Source: Cardinalis cardinalis (lineage: Eukaryota; Chordata; Aves; Passeriformes; Cardinalidae). From it: a stretch of DNA of 64,000 nt. The first letter of the stretch is position 1, and each line of letters begins with the position of its first letter. The notes beneath the pieces are model-generated. The model had not been told where the DNA came from. It was given only the letters and a program-made list of their open reading frames with translations, and made no database searches. The stretch lies in the NCBI GenBank assembly GCA_014549065.1, contig JACDOX010000087.1, positions 124,001 to 188,000 of the forward strand, written 5' to 3'. Below, piece by piece: positions 1-9,493 of the stretch. The position numbers and the translations under genes are program-made.

Positions 1-1044
1 TTTTTAGAGTCCAAGCTGTGTTGGCACGAACAGACCTAAACGACCTGGATCAGCCTCAGCATGGCCTTCACCCATGCTCCTAGCACAGGCCAGGAGCTCA
101 TTTAAGTTCAGCTCTGGAGTCTGGCTTTGTTTGAGGAGAGCTGGTCTTCTGCAAGCCATGGACCCTCCTGTTCCTGACCTGCAGACTGACTCCTTGGCTC
201 TACCTCTAGGCTGCCTCATCACCACAGCTTTCCCTGAAGATCAGGGTTCTTGGTTAGACTGGCCATCATCTCTGGCCTGGGCGCTGTGGGATGGACCATG
301 GGCTGCTGAGGCTCCTGCCAGGCTGGCCTGAGGAATCCCTATGGCTCCTGGGCCCCAGGAACCCACTGGCCAGTGCTGTGACCTTACAGGCTGGATTCAG
401 TGAGAAAATGTCCTTATTCCTCAAGTCTTTGCCAAGCTTTAAAGAGCTAAAAACTCTTTTCAAGTACAGAAATGTATGCATTGGGTGACTGTGTCTATTC
501 TGTATTTCACCCAGCATGAACAGAGCAGGCTGAACCCAGCAGGTCAGTGTTGGAAACCCTACAAGACCTGCCCCCACAATGTTCATAGATGAATTTGGTA
601 GAAGTCTTCTGTGTTGTAGAAGCCCTTTCAATCCCAAATGGCAACTCTGACCTTTTGACATTCAGCATTCATGATAATCCTGTCATAGAGAAGTGGAAGA
701 ACTCTATTTCCCCAAATTTTCAGCTGTTGTGAAGCTGTGAGCCTGATGGTTTGTCACTGAATGTTCCCTGGTACTTTGCAATACTCAACATAATTGATAC
801 CTGTCATTTTGCCAATTTTTGAGTAACAACTGTCTCTCTGCCTAAATGCCTCCAGCAGCCCCAGTAATTTAAATGGATCCAGCACACTTCTGTATTGGCT
901 GCTTCACAAGCTTCATAATTCTGTGGTGTTCTCTGTGCAGTGTGGGATGTATATAATTCTGTTGGTACTGTGTTTTCCAGCCATAAGCAGAGCAAGAGTT
1001 AATTCTTATTTTTGTTGAAGTACTAAGTGGGAAGCTAGGTCATG

Positions 1045-1115
1045 CATAAATCCTCATTGTGCTAGGTGCTGTACAAGCAACGAATAAAAATGATCCCAGG
1101 CTCAAGGATTCTCTG
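1045..1115. repeat. Ancient interspersed-repeat-like fragment
   Basis: A stretch containing 'tgtgctaggtgctgtacaag' followed by a poorly conserved tail resembles an old repeat I recall as widespread in turtles, crocodilians and birds. Recognition is by memory of the core phrase only. The family name and orientation are not certain, and a consensus alignment would settle it. Confidence 0.4.
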
Positions 1116-2844
1116 TTAGTAGCTTGTGTCATAATTAAATTTTGTTAGGACACTTTAGAATTTCCCTTCCTCATAAATGAAACATCCATATACATTTATA
1201 TCTCTATAATAAAAGACAAAATCTGTACACTTTTATTGTGGATGATAAAAAAGAAAATATAATACTATTTTCCAAGTAACTTGGATATAGCAATTGGAAT
1301 GTGTGAGGGTGAGGGAAAAGATCTGTTTCTTGTATACTTCTGGGTTATATACACCTAAAGCTGTCCACTTTATAGAGAAAGGAAGAAATATTTGTTGTAA
1401 AAATAGTCTCACACGGAGCACACTGAATTCAGGTGGAGAGCACAGAGCAGGAGCTGGTGCCCTTTCAAGAATCAAATATTGTGTCTTCATGAATAAAGCT
1501 CTGACAGTAAAGATAAGAGAAGAAAATACAGGAACCATGTGATATATTAGCAGAATGTTTTACAAAGTCCCCCACAAAGCATCCGCTGCGCTTGAAAAGC
1601 CTAACCAGCCCAAGTGAGAAACTATTCACAAATTTAGTATTCAGATTACATACTCTGCCTTTTCAACTGCTCTCTGTACAATGAATGCCTGTACAACTAC
1701 ACTAACAGACACAGATCTACAGTTTCTGTGGCCTTTGAGCTAATATGAGTATTATGCCTCTCCATAAATTACATCTGCATGTCCTGAAAATACCAACTGT
1801 TTTAATAGGAATTAATCTATAGGCTTTTATCTTGGTGAAATACAAGGGGTGCAGTATGTTGCGTCCCTTTTAAAATTAATAGAGTACGCTCTGAAGGTAT
1901 TCAAGGATCTTCATTATTTTCTTTATAGGTCCATTTATTGACACATATAAGCTTAAAACAGTGCTTCATTGTAGGGAAGAGGAGGAGATGGAATAACGAA
2001 TAAGATTGGTGCTTATATGGTTTTTAGATTGCCCAACGCACAGTTAAGTAAAGAAAGGTCTGTGTTTGTCCTCTTCAAAGTATATTGGGACTGGATCCAG
2101 TTTGCTTCAAAGTGCCCCTTCTGTGGGAAGGGAAGAGAGGGCTCAGTCCAACAGCAGAGAGCCGATGCAGGGGTCTGCCGCTCAATGTGCCACATCAGTC
2201 TCCTTTAATTTGCTAAGTGTACATAAGTCTGGGGCTTAGGCCGTGCTGAGCTACTATTTACATATAGAAGGTTTTGGGAGTGAATTCCTAGAGCACCTTG
2301 ACCTTATATGGGCATATAAAAAAGGAAATTAGAAACTTTAAACCAGAATTTACATTAAAAGCATGATGGAGGTCTTGAACAATAATTCTCACACGTGCAT
2401 GTGCATATAGACACATACACATATCTGGGTTAATTGTTTAAATATTTAGCTGAAAACAGGCTGAGCCCATCAAACCTATCAAAGCACATTGCTGTCAAAT
2501 GATGAGAAATTAAACCCTCCTGTGAGACCAGGGAGCTCTGTTATCTGCAGCACACAGGAGGGGAACCAAGGCTCAGGGAGACTGAGCAAGTGCCAAGGAG
2601 GACATCACAGCTCTTGAGTAGGTGGTTGTTGGCACAGCCTGTGATCCTGGCAGCTGGACTTGTGTGGCAGGACACTGTCCCATGGCAGGCAGGGGTCCTG
2701 TGGATGGCAATGGAAAGGGGCTCCCAGGATCTCCAGGAAGGTGTGCCAGAGGGACCTCTGTAATGTGGCAAAGCNGAGAACTGCTCTTGGGACACTGCTT
2801 GGCAGAAGAAAAGCTCTCATTCCTTTAATTGCTGTGTTTCAGAA

Positions 2845-2965
2845 ATGCAGAACTGAAATGCAGGGNAATAATGGCTTGGCCAAAATCATGCAGAGGCCCT
2901 CTGGTCATTGATGGATGTGAATCCGGCTCTCTTGGTCCCCAAGCCATTNCTTGGCCCTGAAGATC
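2845..2965 (-). repeat. MIR-like SINE remnant
   Basis: The order of phrases (an 'aactgaaatgcaggg' segment, then 'ggcttggccaaaatcatgcag', then 'tgtgaatccggctctcttgg') follows the layout of the reverse complement of a MIR-type tRNA-derived SINE. In that family this part reads as the antisense of the '…tgaccttgggcaag…' core. It is strongly diverged, with two N bases inside. A weaker stretch of the same type may lie just upstream, around 2540-2640. The call is from remembered consensus, not alignment. Confidence 0.42.
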
Positions 2966-3799
2966 ACCACAGCAGCTCTGCTGAGCTGGGCAACGCAAAT
3001 CACTGTGGAGCTCTTGCTACAGGCCAAGTTCTGCCAAGTTCTGCCTTGAAACCAGTGATTCAGCCCAGTGTTGCTGTAGTGAGGATGTGCTCATCTCTGC
3101 AGCCCTCGGAGTTAGCAAGCTGATTTACAAAGCCAAGTCCTGCCACTTTATTCCCTGTACTTTTGCCTTGGTCACTCCTCCTGGTTTTCACAGCTTCGTT
3201 TGGTTTCAAAAGCTTGCAGAGCAGCTTGATTAAAAAAAATCAGAAAATATTTACTGTAGAGGATGGGTCTGGCTTTTCCCATCAGCTTCCATGGCTCAAG
3301 CAGGTTCCAGCAGCTTTGGGAGAAAAGCTGTTAGCTATTAAGTTATTACCTGTATGGAGAGCCAGCTGGAAGCTTTCAGTTTTCAACATTTTGATGAAAA
3401 GCACCATAAAAATCTTGACAACAAGACTTGTAGCATTTCAATGACATGTTTTGCATTTGTCCCCACTTTTAATGGTCTGTAAAAGTGATCGAAGGCTTCA
3501 AATTGCTGCCGAGACCCACATCTCAGGAATTTTTACCCCCCAAAATGAAAAGGGGAAGGAGGGGTGGAGGGAAAGACAAAACACCAAGTGTGTGCTGTTG
3601 AGTGAATTCATTTGGACAGCTTTTGGGAAGTCACTTTCCATCTGGAGGAGAGTGTCCGCAAGGAGAGTTATTCCGGCATAAACTGTTACGGTATAATTAC
3701 CCAGCTCCAGCTATGCCAGTCTATTTTCTGGTGTAGGCAAGCCAAGTCTAGCTGTTGATACGTAGGCGTGGGAAACATGAAGTCTGCTTTCTAGGCTCA

Positions 3800-3900
3800 G
3801 CTCTGAGTGCTCTCTGTGGCCAGTCCCCTGACCTTTCTGCCTTCTTCCTATGCAAAATGAGAAGAATTAAGGTAAACTCACTTCACAGATGTGGNGTAAT
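3800..3900 (+). repeat. MIR-like SINE remnant
   Basis: The run from 'gctctctgtggccagtcccctgacctt' through 'cttcctatgcaaaatgagaagaat' to 'cttcacagatgtgg' follows the forward order of MIR-type SINE core and tail: splicing-like 'gacctt', then a 'cctcatctgtaaaatg'-like block, then 'cctcacag'. Divergence is high and one N is present. It is in the opposite orientation to the similar fragment at 2845-2965. Confidence 0.38.
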
Positions 3901-4920
3901 GACTAATTGGCTCAAATTTGTGTTGGGAAGAGAGCTGTCAATTAACTTTAGTCTTGGGCTGGCTGAATCATTCAGTGATTTNTCCAAAGTGGGGTTTGTC
4001 TCCCTCTCTCCGGGTNGGGTGGCTCTGCTCTATTCTACAAAGCAGAATCTCATTCGATGTGAAGTGGCAGTGCTAATAAAACCTGGGGTTCACCTTGTCT
4101 CTAACAACAGNATTGTGCTTGTGTGTANTGAGAGCAAGAGTTAAGGCTTTTGCTTCAAGATTTGCCTCAAAGCAAATTTTTCCAGTACCTAGAGCCTTTG
4201 ATATACAAAGAATGTGGGTATGTAGTGATGGTGGTACTTCCATCAGTGTTTGTTTGAAACTCAGTGGCAAAATGCAGGTGTTACTCTCCTTTGGTACCAA
4301 CGAAAATCAAGGATAACTCTTCCATTATTCCCATCAGTTGCTCTCTTGGGTCAAAAGGCTCAAGAGTGTATGGGAAGCCTGAATCCCGATGCTTTCTAGT
4401 GCATACTTGTTTAATTTTGCAAATTGAAATGTCATCATTTCATGTCTCAGCTTCTCAATGGGCCATGAACTCTGGTGCCTACTGATGGCATTAGCAGGGT
4501 CACCAGCGCCCAGCAGCTCAAAGAGAAGAGAGCAGGACAATGCTGTTGCACCTGGTCCAGGACCGGTGGAAAGCAGGGGAAACTTCTGTGGGGAAGCATA
4601 GCAAAAATTCACCCTCAGACAAGAGGGTTGGGCTGGGGCAAGCTCTGAGGGGGTTTGCGGTGGTGTCCCCTCAGTGTGGGGATGTCCCCTCGCTGTGGGA
4701 AATACTCGGGGCCGTTCCTGCAGCCTTGGCTGTAAGGCAGCNAGAGGATCTCCCTCAGGTCACTAACGCTGGTTTTTACACTTTTGCAACACACCGACTT
4801 CCCGGGACCGGGCTGGAATGCCATGCAGAGGCTTCACTCGCACCCGGGCCGTCTCCACGCGGAAACGCCGCTCGTATCAGCCGCGAATGTTTAATTAAGT
4901 AACAACCCGGGCCGCCCCCC

Positions 4921-4935
4921 GGGCGGTTATAAATA
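4921..4935 (+). promoter_or_regulatory. IKZF2: GC box plus TATA box, candidate IKZF2 core promoter
   Basis: A GGGCGG Sp1/KLF-type box (4921-4926) is followed after one base by TATAAATA (4928-4935), a full-strength TATA word inside an otherwise GC-rich island. By the usual spacing, initiation would be expected about 25-31 bases downstream, near 4955-4966. A Maf/NF-E2-like word TGCTGAATCAT (4940-4950) follows directly. Upstream, CCGCCC (4913-4918 region) can pair with GGGCGG to form a short GC hairpin. CpG-island promoters often lack TATA, so other start sites within the island are also possible. Function is inferred. Confidence 0.5.
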
Positions 4936-5100
4936 GAAGTGCTGAATCATGACTCCGCCGGTCCCTCCACCCAGCCGGCGGGAGTCCCTGGGCGGCGGCT
5001 GCCAGCGGGGTGCGAGGGGTGCCCGCCCTGAGGGGCCGCGGCCGTGCCCTGAGGGCGCGCGCTCCCGCCCGCCCGCGTGAGGCGCGGGGCGCGCACTGTG

Positions 5101-5128
5101 GCGGCGGCGGCGGCGGCAGCGGCGGCCG
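5101..5128. repeat. GGC trinucleotide repeat in CpG island
   Basis: Five consecutive GCG/GGC triplets, then an interrupted continuation ending in gcggccgc. The repeat probably lies in transcribed 5'UTR if the TATA at 4928 is used. It is GC-rich, potentially structured in RNA and potentially length-variable. Confidence 0.8.
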
Positions 5129-5266
5129 CACTTGTCCTGTAATCGATTGCCGAGCGCGCTGAGCGGCCTCGCGCCGGCTGCGGGCACCCGCCCCCCGCCG
5201 CGCCGGCCCCGCGGGGGCTGAGGCGCCGCGGGGCGAGAAGGGGTCTGAAGGTGGAGGGGGGAGCAA

Positions 5267-5784
5267 GTGTGTGAGTGTGTGTGTGTGAGGGACTGAGCGT
5301 GAGTGTGCGAGGGATGAGGGTCCGTGGGATTGAGTGTGAGGGTGTGTGAGGGACTGAGTGCGAGTGAGACAGCGAGTGTGTCCGTGTGAGGGACTTTGAG
5401 TGTGAGGGAGGGAGCGAGTGAGTGCGTGTGCAGGGCTGAGTGTGAGTGAGGGAATGAGAATGTGTGAGGGGCTGGCTCTGCGTGAGGGAGAGAGTGTGAG
5501 TCCGTGGGGGAGTACACTGAGTGTGAGGGAGGGAGTGAATGAATGTGCGTGGGTTTGAGCCTGAGGGAGGGACAGTGTGTGTCTGAGGGAGTGTGTGTGA
5601 AGGAGGGGGTGTGTATGGCTGTGAGGGAGTGCGCGTATCTCTGAGGGAGTGTGTGTCTGTGTGTATGTGTCAGGCAGGGTGTGCGCGTATCTGTGTGTGA
5701 GGGAGGGAAGGGAGTGTGTGAAGGAGGGAGCGAATGAGCGTGTGTGTGTGTGTGTGTGTCTCTGTGGGAGGGAGGGAGGGAGAG
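5267..5784. repeat. Degenerate GT/GA-rich tandem tract
   Basis: About 0.5 kb is built almost entirely of variations on a 'gtgtgagggag' theme, with purer (GT)n runs near 5270-5286 and 5740-5758. The + strand is G-rich and nearly C-free; the - strand is CA/CT-rich. Its translations give only low-complexity peptides (Ser-His-Thr-Leu on -, Val-Cys-Val on +), so the open frames across it are artefacts. It ends in a (GGGA)n run at 5766-5780 that abuts a GCC repeat. It lies inside the CpG island and is probably transcribed as 5'UTR or first-intron sequence. Confidence 0.85.
5766..5780 (+). promoter_or_regulatory. Perfect G-quadruplex motif
   Basis: Four GGG runs are separated by single A residues, the shortest-loop class and among the most stable intramolecular quadruplex motifs known. 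It is on the sense strand of IKZF2, so if transcribed it could fold in RNA as well as DNA. It ends the GT/GA tract and sits 6 bases before a six-copy GCC repeat. Confidence 0.75.
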
Positions 5785-5786
5785 CG

Positions 5787-5804
5787 GCCGCCGCCGCCGC
5801 CGCC
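5787..5804. repeat. (GCC)6 trinucleotide repeat
   Basis: Six perfect GCC units lie immediately downstream of the G-quadruplex motif. They fall inside the CpG island, in noncoding sequence upstream of the IKZF2 ATG exon. Confidence 0.85.
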
Positions 5805-5861
5805 GGATCGGTTTCTCGGGGTTTGACCAGCTGTCCCAGGCTAACCCTCTGCTCTCTGAAG

Positions 5862-5915
5862 ATGGAGGAAGTAAAAACAGGATTACCCTTAGCTACGGCT
5901 CCTCCGCCGCCTTAG
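5862..5915 (+). other. Possible upstream ORF (17 codons) in 5' leader
   Basis: An ATG with a favourable context (G at -3 and G at +4, 'gaagATGG') opens a 17-codon frame, MEEVKTGLPLATAPPPP, that ends at TAG. If this part of the CpG island is in the mature leader, for example with a donor at 6032, the frame could act as an upstream ORF restraining Helios translation. No homology is recognised. Whether the segment is in mature mRNA is unknown, so it is recorded only as a candidate. Confidence 0.25.
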
Positions 5916-6049
5916 TCCCCCCACAGCCAACTGCCGTGCACAAACACACCTCCACTGGGCAGAGGGAGCCGACACTAATAAACACACAAACAAAAGGGGG
6001 ATGGAACTGACTCACTGCCTGCGCGGCTGAGGTAAATCTGCGCCTGGCT

Positions 6050-6125
6050 TCTTATTATTTCTTTCTTTTTCTTTCTCCCCTCCCTTCCTCCCCTCCTCTC
6101 CTCTCCCTCCCCGGTCCCCCCTTCC
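6050..6125. repeat. Polypyrimidine tract
   Basis: About 75 bases are almost exclusively C and T on the + strand (cttcc/ctccc mixtures). Homopurine-homopyrimidine DNA of this length is prone to triplex (H-DNA) structure. It is the first of several such tracts in the CpG-island region; others are near 6835-6880, 6990-7060 and 7195-7345. Confidence 0.75.
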
Positions 6126-6274
6126 CCGGAGGGAGGAGGGACAGCTCCGTTCCGGGGCCGGCGGGACGCGGGGCTCGGTCCGTCCGTGCGGGTTTGTGTG
6201 TGCGGAGGGTCCCCGAGCCGAGCGCGGCTGTGCAGCATCCCCGCGGGCGCCGATGACTTGTTGCTGTTAGCCCA

Positions 6275-6311
<37 letters not shown>
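6275..6311. repeat. (AT)n microsatellite
   Basis: Twelve AT units, one GT interruption, then about five and a half more AT units. It is set inside the CpG island and followed by an A/T-rich stretch with 'aataaaccaaccaaac'. It is self-complementary and able to extrude as a cruciform, and is probably polymorphic. Confidence 0.9.
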
Positions 6312-6771
6312 AAAATTTTAAAAAACCCCAATAAACCAACCAAACGAAAAACCCCCCACGAAGACCAGAAGACAGCAGGGGCAGAAGCCGCGGCGGGTCT
6401 CGCCGGTCCGTTACCCAGCGCGGCCCCGCTGCCATTTCCCTCAGCGCCCGCCGCCACCTGCGCGCCCCCGGGGGGCTGCGGCCTGCGGCGGGGAGAAGGG
6501 AATAAAATGACAAGCGAGGCAGGACTTCCATGACTTTGACAGGTTGTGGCAGGGGCGGGGAGAGGCAGGATGAGGCGCGGAGCCCGGCGTCGCCCAGGGC
6601 CGGAGCGGCGCTCCGGGGAAGTTGGCCCGGCTTTGCTGCGCGGGGTGTGAGTGCGCCCGCCGGGCCCCCCTCTTCCCATCCCGCCCCTCATCCCCTCTTC
6701 TCATCCCGCCCCGCAATCCCTCCGCTCCCCCCGATTCCGTGGAATCCGTAAGGAACCGGTGGATCAAGTTT

Positions 6772-6797
6772 TCCTCTCTCTCTCTCTCTCTCTCTCC
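6772..6797. repeat. (CT)n microsatellite
   Basis: A nearly pure CT run of about 26 bases at the downstream end of the CpG island, followed by a further pyrimidine tract with a run of T at 6855-6868. (CT/GA)n near promoters can bind GAGA-type or pyrimidine-tract factors, but no function is shown here. Confidence 0.9.
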
Positions 6798-7400
6798 GCG
6801 CTAGTTAATCGCATTGCTGTAGCACCGGCTGACCTCCCTCCCTCCCTCTCCCTCTTTTTTTTTTTTTGTTCTTCATCTTCCTTCAAAGTATGTGCCATTC
6901 CTGAGCGAGTTTCCCCGCCGGCTCATCCCGGGGCTTGCCGGCTCCCCGGCTCCGCATGCCCCACCTGTAAGTGGCGGGGGCGAGTTTCTCTCCCCTATCC
7001 CTCTCCCCCCTCCCCGTCTTTCTTTCCCCCTCCTCTTCTCNCCCTCCCCGCCTTTAAAAAACCATTTTTTAAAACTTTCTCCATCTTTCTGNGTCTTCAG
7101 CTCGAGCAAAACTCTCTCCCTCCATTCCTTGTGGAGAGGCTCAGCAGCTGGGATTTGCCATCACCAGCCTAAAAATGGTGACCAAACTTTTTCTTTTCCC
7201 TCTCCTCTTCCTCCTCCTCTCACCATTGAAGAAATAAAAAATAAAATTCAAGCCGTGTTTTAATTTAGGTTATGGATGTTTCTGTGTTTCTTTTTGTCTT
7301 CCTTTCCCTTCCTCCTCCCTTCCTCCCCTTTCTTTCCTTCCACTTCATTGGCTGGGATGATCTTTCCCTGTTGCTTCTGATGTTTCTTTCTTTTTCTCAG

Positions 7401-7436
7401 TGTGTGCCTGCCTACCTGGACTAGGGGGAAGATAAG
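7401..7436 (+). other. Candidate 36-nt noncoding 5'UTR exon
   Basis: A strong acceptor (a long pyrimidine run ending in tttttctcag at 7400) is followed 36 bases later by a good donor, GATAAG|GTAATT, at 7437. Such short alternative leader exons are common in Ikaros-family genes, but this one rests on splice-site pattern alone. The exon would carry no ATG, so the protein would not change. Confidence 0.25.
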
Positions 7437-7670
7437 GTAATTTTGAAGGGCTTGAGGAAGTGGCTTACCTGTTCTGAAAACTTTTTTGCTTTTTTTTTTT
7501 TTTTTTTATATTTCTTTTTAAGAGTTGTGAAAATCAGTAATTGAAGAGAGTTTGGTAGCAGCTAGGCAGGTTGAAATTTAAGTGTTATGTGCTGAATGCC
7601 TTGGGAATTTGATCTGCTTTATACCAAAGAAGAGCACAGAGAAAAGTATTTATTTATTGGGGGAAAGGCA

Positions 7671-7716
7671 GGGAGTGGGGGGGAGGGAAGGAAAGAGGGT
7701 TAAGGGAGGGGGAGGG
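7671..7716 (+). promoter_or_regulatory. G-rich segment with two quadruplex-capable motifs
   Basis: Two clusters, 7671-7687 and 7697-7716, each contain four or more GGG runs with short loops on the sense strand of the presumed first intron. These are sequence motifs only. Intronic quadruplexes near the first exon are often linked to open chromatin, but that is not shown here. Confidence 0.5.
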
Positions 7717-8737
7717 AAGTGGTTTTGGAGACAAGAAGTGAAGCTGCCTGTTTTCCAGTAAGTAATGGAGAAATTCCAGGAGCCAGGGCTAAATATACTT
7801 GGCGATCAATACAGAAATGGCTCATTGTGAATAATTTAGCTGCCTGGTGCAGTGAGAGTTTTGAAACTAAAGGCAAAAAAGAGGCCATGGAGGGAGAGAG
7901 GAAATAAAATTTTCCTCTGGTCATGTCAGATTCTTAACTTTTCTACCTAAAAGAACATAGTTATGATTATTGATCTCGCCTTTTTTTCTTCCCCCCCCCC
8001 CACAATATATATCAAATGATAGCTAGGGGGTGTCATTCTATACAGTTACTTGGGTTTCGGGAAAGTAATAGCTTGTTCTGTGTCAGCAAAGTGCTTCCAG
8101 AAACTTTAAGATTGCTTCACACCACAAAATGCGTGATCTGGGAGTATGAAATGTGATGTTTGGCCCCGTGCTGTGGCAAATAAATAGGGTTAGAGTGAAC
8201 AGGTGTGTGTACAGGTGTGTGTGCACACAGAGGTGTGGGACAAAGCTGGAACAACTGTGTCCAAGGGGAGCAGACACAGGAGGGTTTATTTTGTTTAGAC
8301 CAGGAGGCAGCGTCTTGTAGTGTGTGTGAAAAGAGCAATTGTTAATAGTATCCATATCCTCAAAGTCTCTTCTGGCTGCAGACAGAGTAGATAATTGATA
8401 AAGCATTACCATCCCAGCTTGAAGAAACAAGAAGAAAGGCAGGAAAAAACCTCTGCGATCAGGCAAAAATGTGAGTGGGNCACAGAGAGAGAGGTTTGGT
8501 CAGACCAGGATGATCCAGGTGCCACCTGGCCAGGAGGCAGCTGCATGTCTGCTCACATAATTTACAGGAAGAGTTCAGTGATTTGCAAACGAGCACATGC
8601 AGTGCACTTGTGTGTTTCTCTAGGCAGTGGTTGCAACAACAATAAAATGGGCAACTACTTAGGGCTTTAAGTAAGTTTAATCATTTAATGGTTGATACTG
8701 ACAGGCGTCTCTGAGGGTGTACTTTTCTGCCTTGCAG

Positions 8738-8786
8738 CACTGCACTTTGACTATGGAAGCAGAGGCTGTTGATGGATATATTACAT
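8738..8786 (+). CDS. IKZF2: IKZF2 (Helios) exon carrying the start codon; coding part 8753-8786
   Basis: This exon starts translation of Helios, a nuclear Ikaros-family zinc-finger transcription factor that dimerises with its paralogues and acts in T-regulatory, NK and other haematopoietic cells and in some neural and sensory cells. The acceptor is a pyrimidine-rich run ending TGCCTTGCAG at 8737. Fifteen untranslated bases precede ATG at 8753, which has a strong context (A at -3, G at +4). The frame reads MEAEAVDGYIT plus the first base of a Cys codon, then the donor GTAAGT at 8787, so the intron is in phase 1. Mammalian Helios starts almost identically (METEAIDGYITC, from memory). Only 34 coding bases lie here, too few for automated ORF calling, but the spliced join to 9494 confirms the exon. 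Confidence 0.92.
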
Positions 8787-9493
8787 GTAAGTAGTCATTT
8801 TGATTATTCTGAATTACTTTTCTTTTCCTACTCTCCTTTGTATAATGCAGAAACCTGAAAGTTTAGCTTCCTTGTGTACAGTGTCTTCATTGACACTGAA
8901 TTAGTAGCATTTAAATATAAATTCTCTGTATGACTGAGAAATGCATGGGGATGGGTGCATGGGTGATTATCTCTAGGTTTAAATATTCGCTGAGGGTGAA
9001 TGAACTTTGCAAATTAGAGAGAGTTCCTCTCCAGAAATTCAAACTGCAGCCAAAAACTTTTTATGCCTTTCTCTTGTTTTCTGAGGGGGGGGGTGTTGTG
9101 CTTTGTTTAACAGTCAGTTAACCCAGAGCTTTTGGGGGAAGGTCTGTATGGTGAATTACTATTCCAGTCTTCCCTTGCCCAGCATGGATTGTCCCTGTCT
9201 GCTAATGGAAAAGTAATCCTAACTTAAAGCCAGCAGCTGGGACAAAGTTTGCCACAGGAGTGTGAGTAATAAATAGGGTGCTATTCAGACAGCAGCTTTG
9301 AGGGGGGCTCTTAAAATCAGCCAAATGTTACTTGGGGCAACTGAGAGTTGAGGTCTGAGAGGCTCTGGAAGACCCCGCTGGTGAAGGAGGGAAGGGCAGG
9401 GGCGAAGGGAGCCAGCGGGTTGCGGTTCTCCATGTTTGTGTATCTCTCCCGAAGAAGGGATACAAACTGACGGGACCTGTGTTGTGCTGGCAG
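8787..9493 (+). other. IKZF2: IKZF2 intron 2
   Basis: A 707-base phase-1 intron between the ATG exon and the second coding exon. Donor GTAAGT at 8787; acceptor GCTGGCAG at 9486-9493. The pyrimidine tract before this acceptor is weak (gtgttgtgctggcag), unusual beside the strong acceptor of the previous exon. A seven-base or longer G run near 9085-9092 and general sequence without repeats fill the remainder. No other coding feature was seen. Confidence 0.88.

Larger units (their letters stand above)
1..4844. other. Upstream flank of IKZF2, no recognisable gene
   Basis: No coding exon, RNA gene or intact transposon could be recognised here on either strand. The open frames are short, begin at arbitrary ATGs and match no family known to me. 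Base composition is ordinary AT-rich vertebrate sequence with few CpG until about 4800. The stretch holds several fragments resembling very old amniote interspersed repeats (near 1045-1115, 2845-2965 and 3800-3900, listed separately) and a scattering of single N bases. It most likely contains distal promoter and intergenic sequence 5' of IKZF2. Confidence 0.6.
4845..6975. promoter_or_regulatory. IKZF2: CpG island covering the IKZF2 promoter and 5' untranslated region
   Basis: CpG dinucleotides become dense from about 4845. They stay frequent through 5260, 5785-5830, 6140-6260, 6360-6500, 6560-6740 and 6900-6975, in sharp contrast to the CpG-poor sequence on both sides. The island is interrupted by a GT/GA tract, an AT repeat and pyrimidine tracts. 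It lies 1.8-3.9 kb upstream of the first coding exon on the same strand, which is the arrangement expected when the first exon is noncoding and separated by an intron from the ATG exon. Exact transcription start sites cannot be read from the sequence. The NotI-like gcggccgc words near 5121 and 5785 are typical of islands. Confidence 0.85.
6968..8737 (+). other. IKZF2: Presumed 5'UTR intron (intron 1) of IKZF2
   Basis: The segment lies between the CpG island and the acceptor of the ATG exon. The donor that starts it is uncertain. A GTAAGT at 6967 ('cccacctgtaagtg') is the best consensus near the island's end, while GTAAAT at 6032 is an alternative that would lengthen the intron. The content is pyrimidine-rich to 7345, then has a T run (7488-7507), a G-rich stretch at 7670-7716 with two quadruplex-capable segments, and ordinary sequence. 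A possible short noncoding exon at 7401-7436 is listed separately. No coding potential is recognised. Confidence 0.55.

Noticed and set aside
4895..5517. Overlapping minus-strand open frames of 123 and 196 codons across the CpG island
   Set aside because: They translate GC-rich and GT/GA repeat sequence into Pro/Arg/Ala- and Ser-His-Thr-rich low-complexity peptides. High GC suppresses stop codons, and no domain is present.
5649..6010. Plus-strand frames with Cys-Val repeats around 5649-6010
   Set aside because: They are products of the GT repeat and GCC repeat; no family resemblance.
5975..6691. 238-codon minus-strand open frame
   Set aside because: It crosses the (AT)n repeat (Ile-Tyr run) and pyrimidine tracts (Arg-Lys-Glu runs). 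This is low complexity in a CpG island with no recognisable protein.
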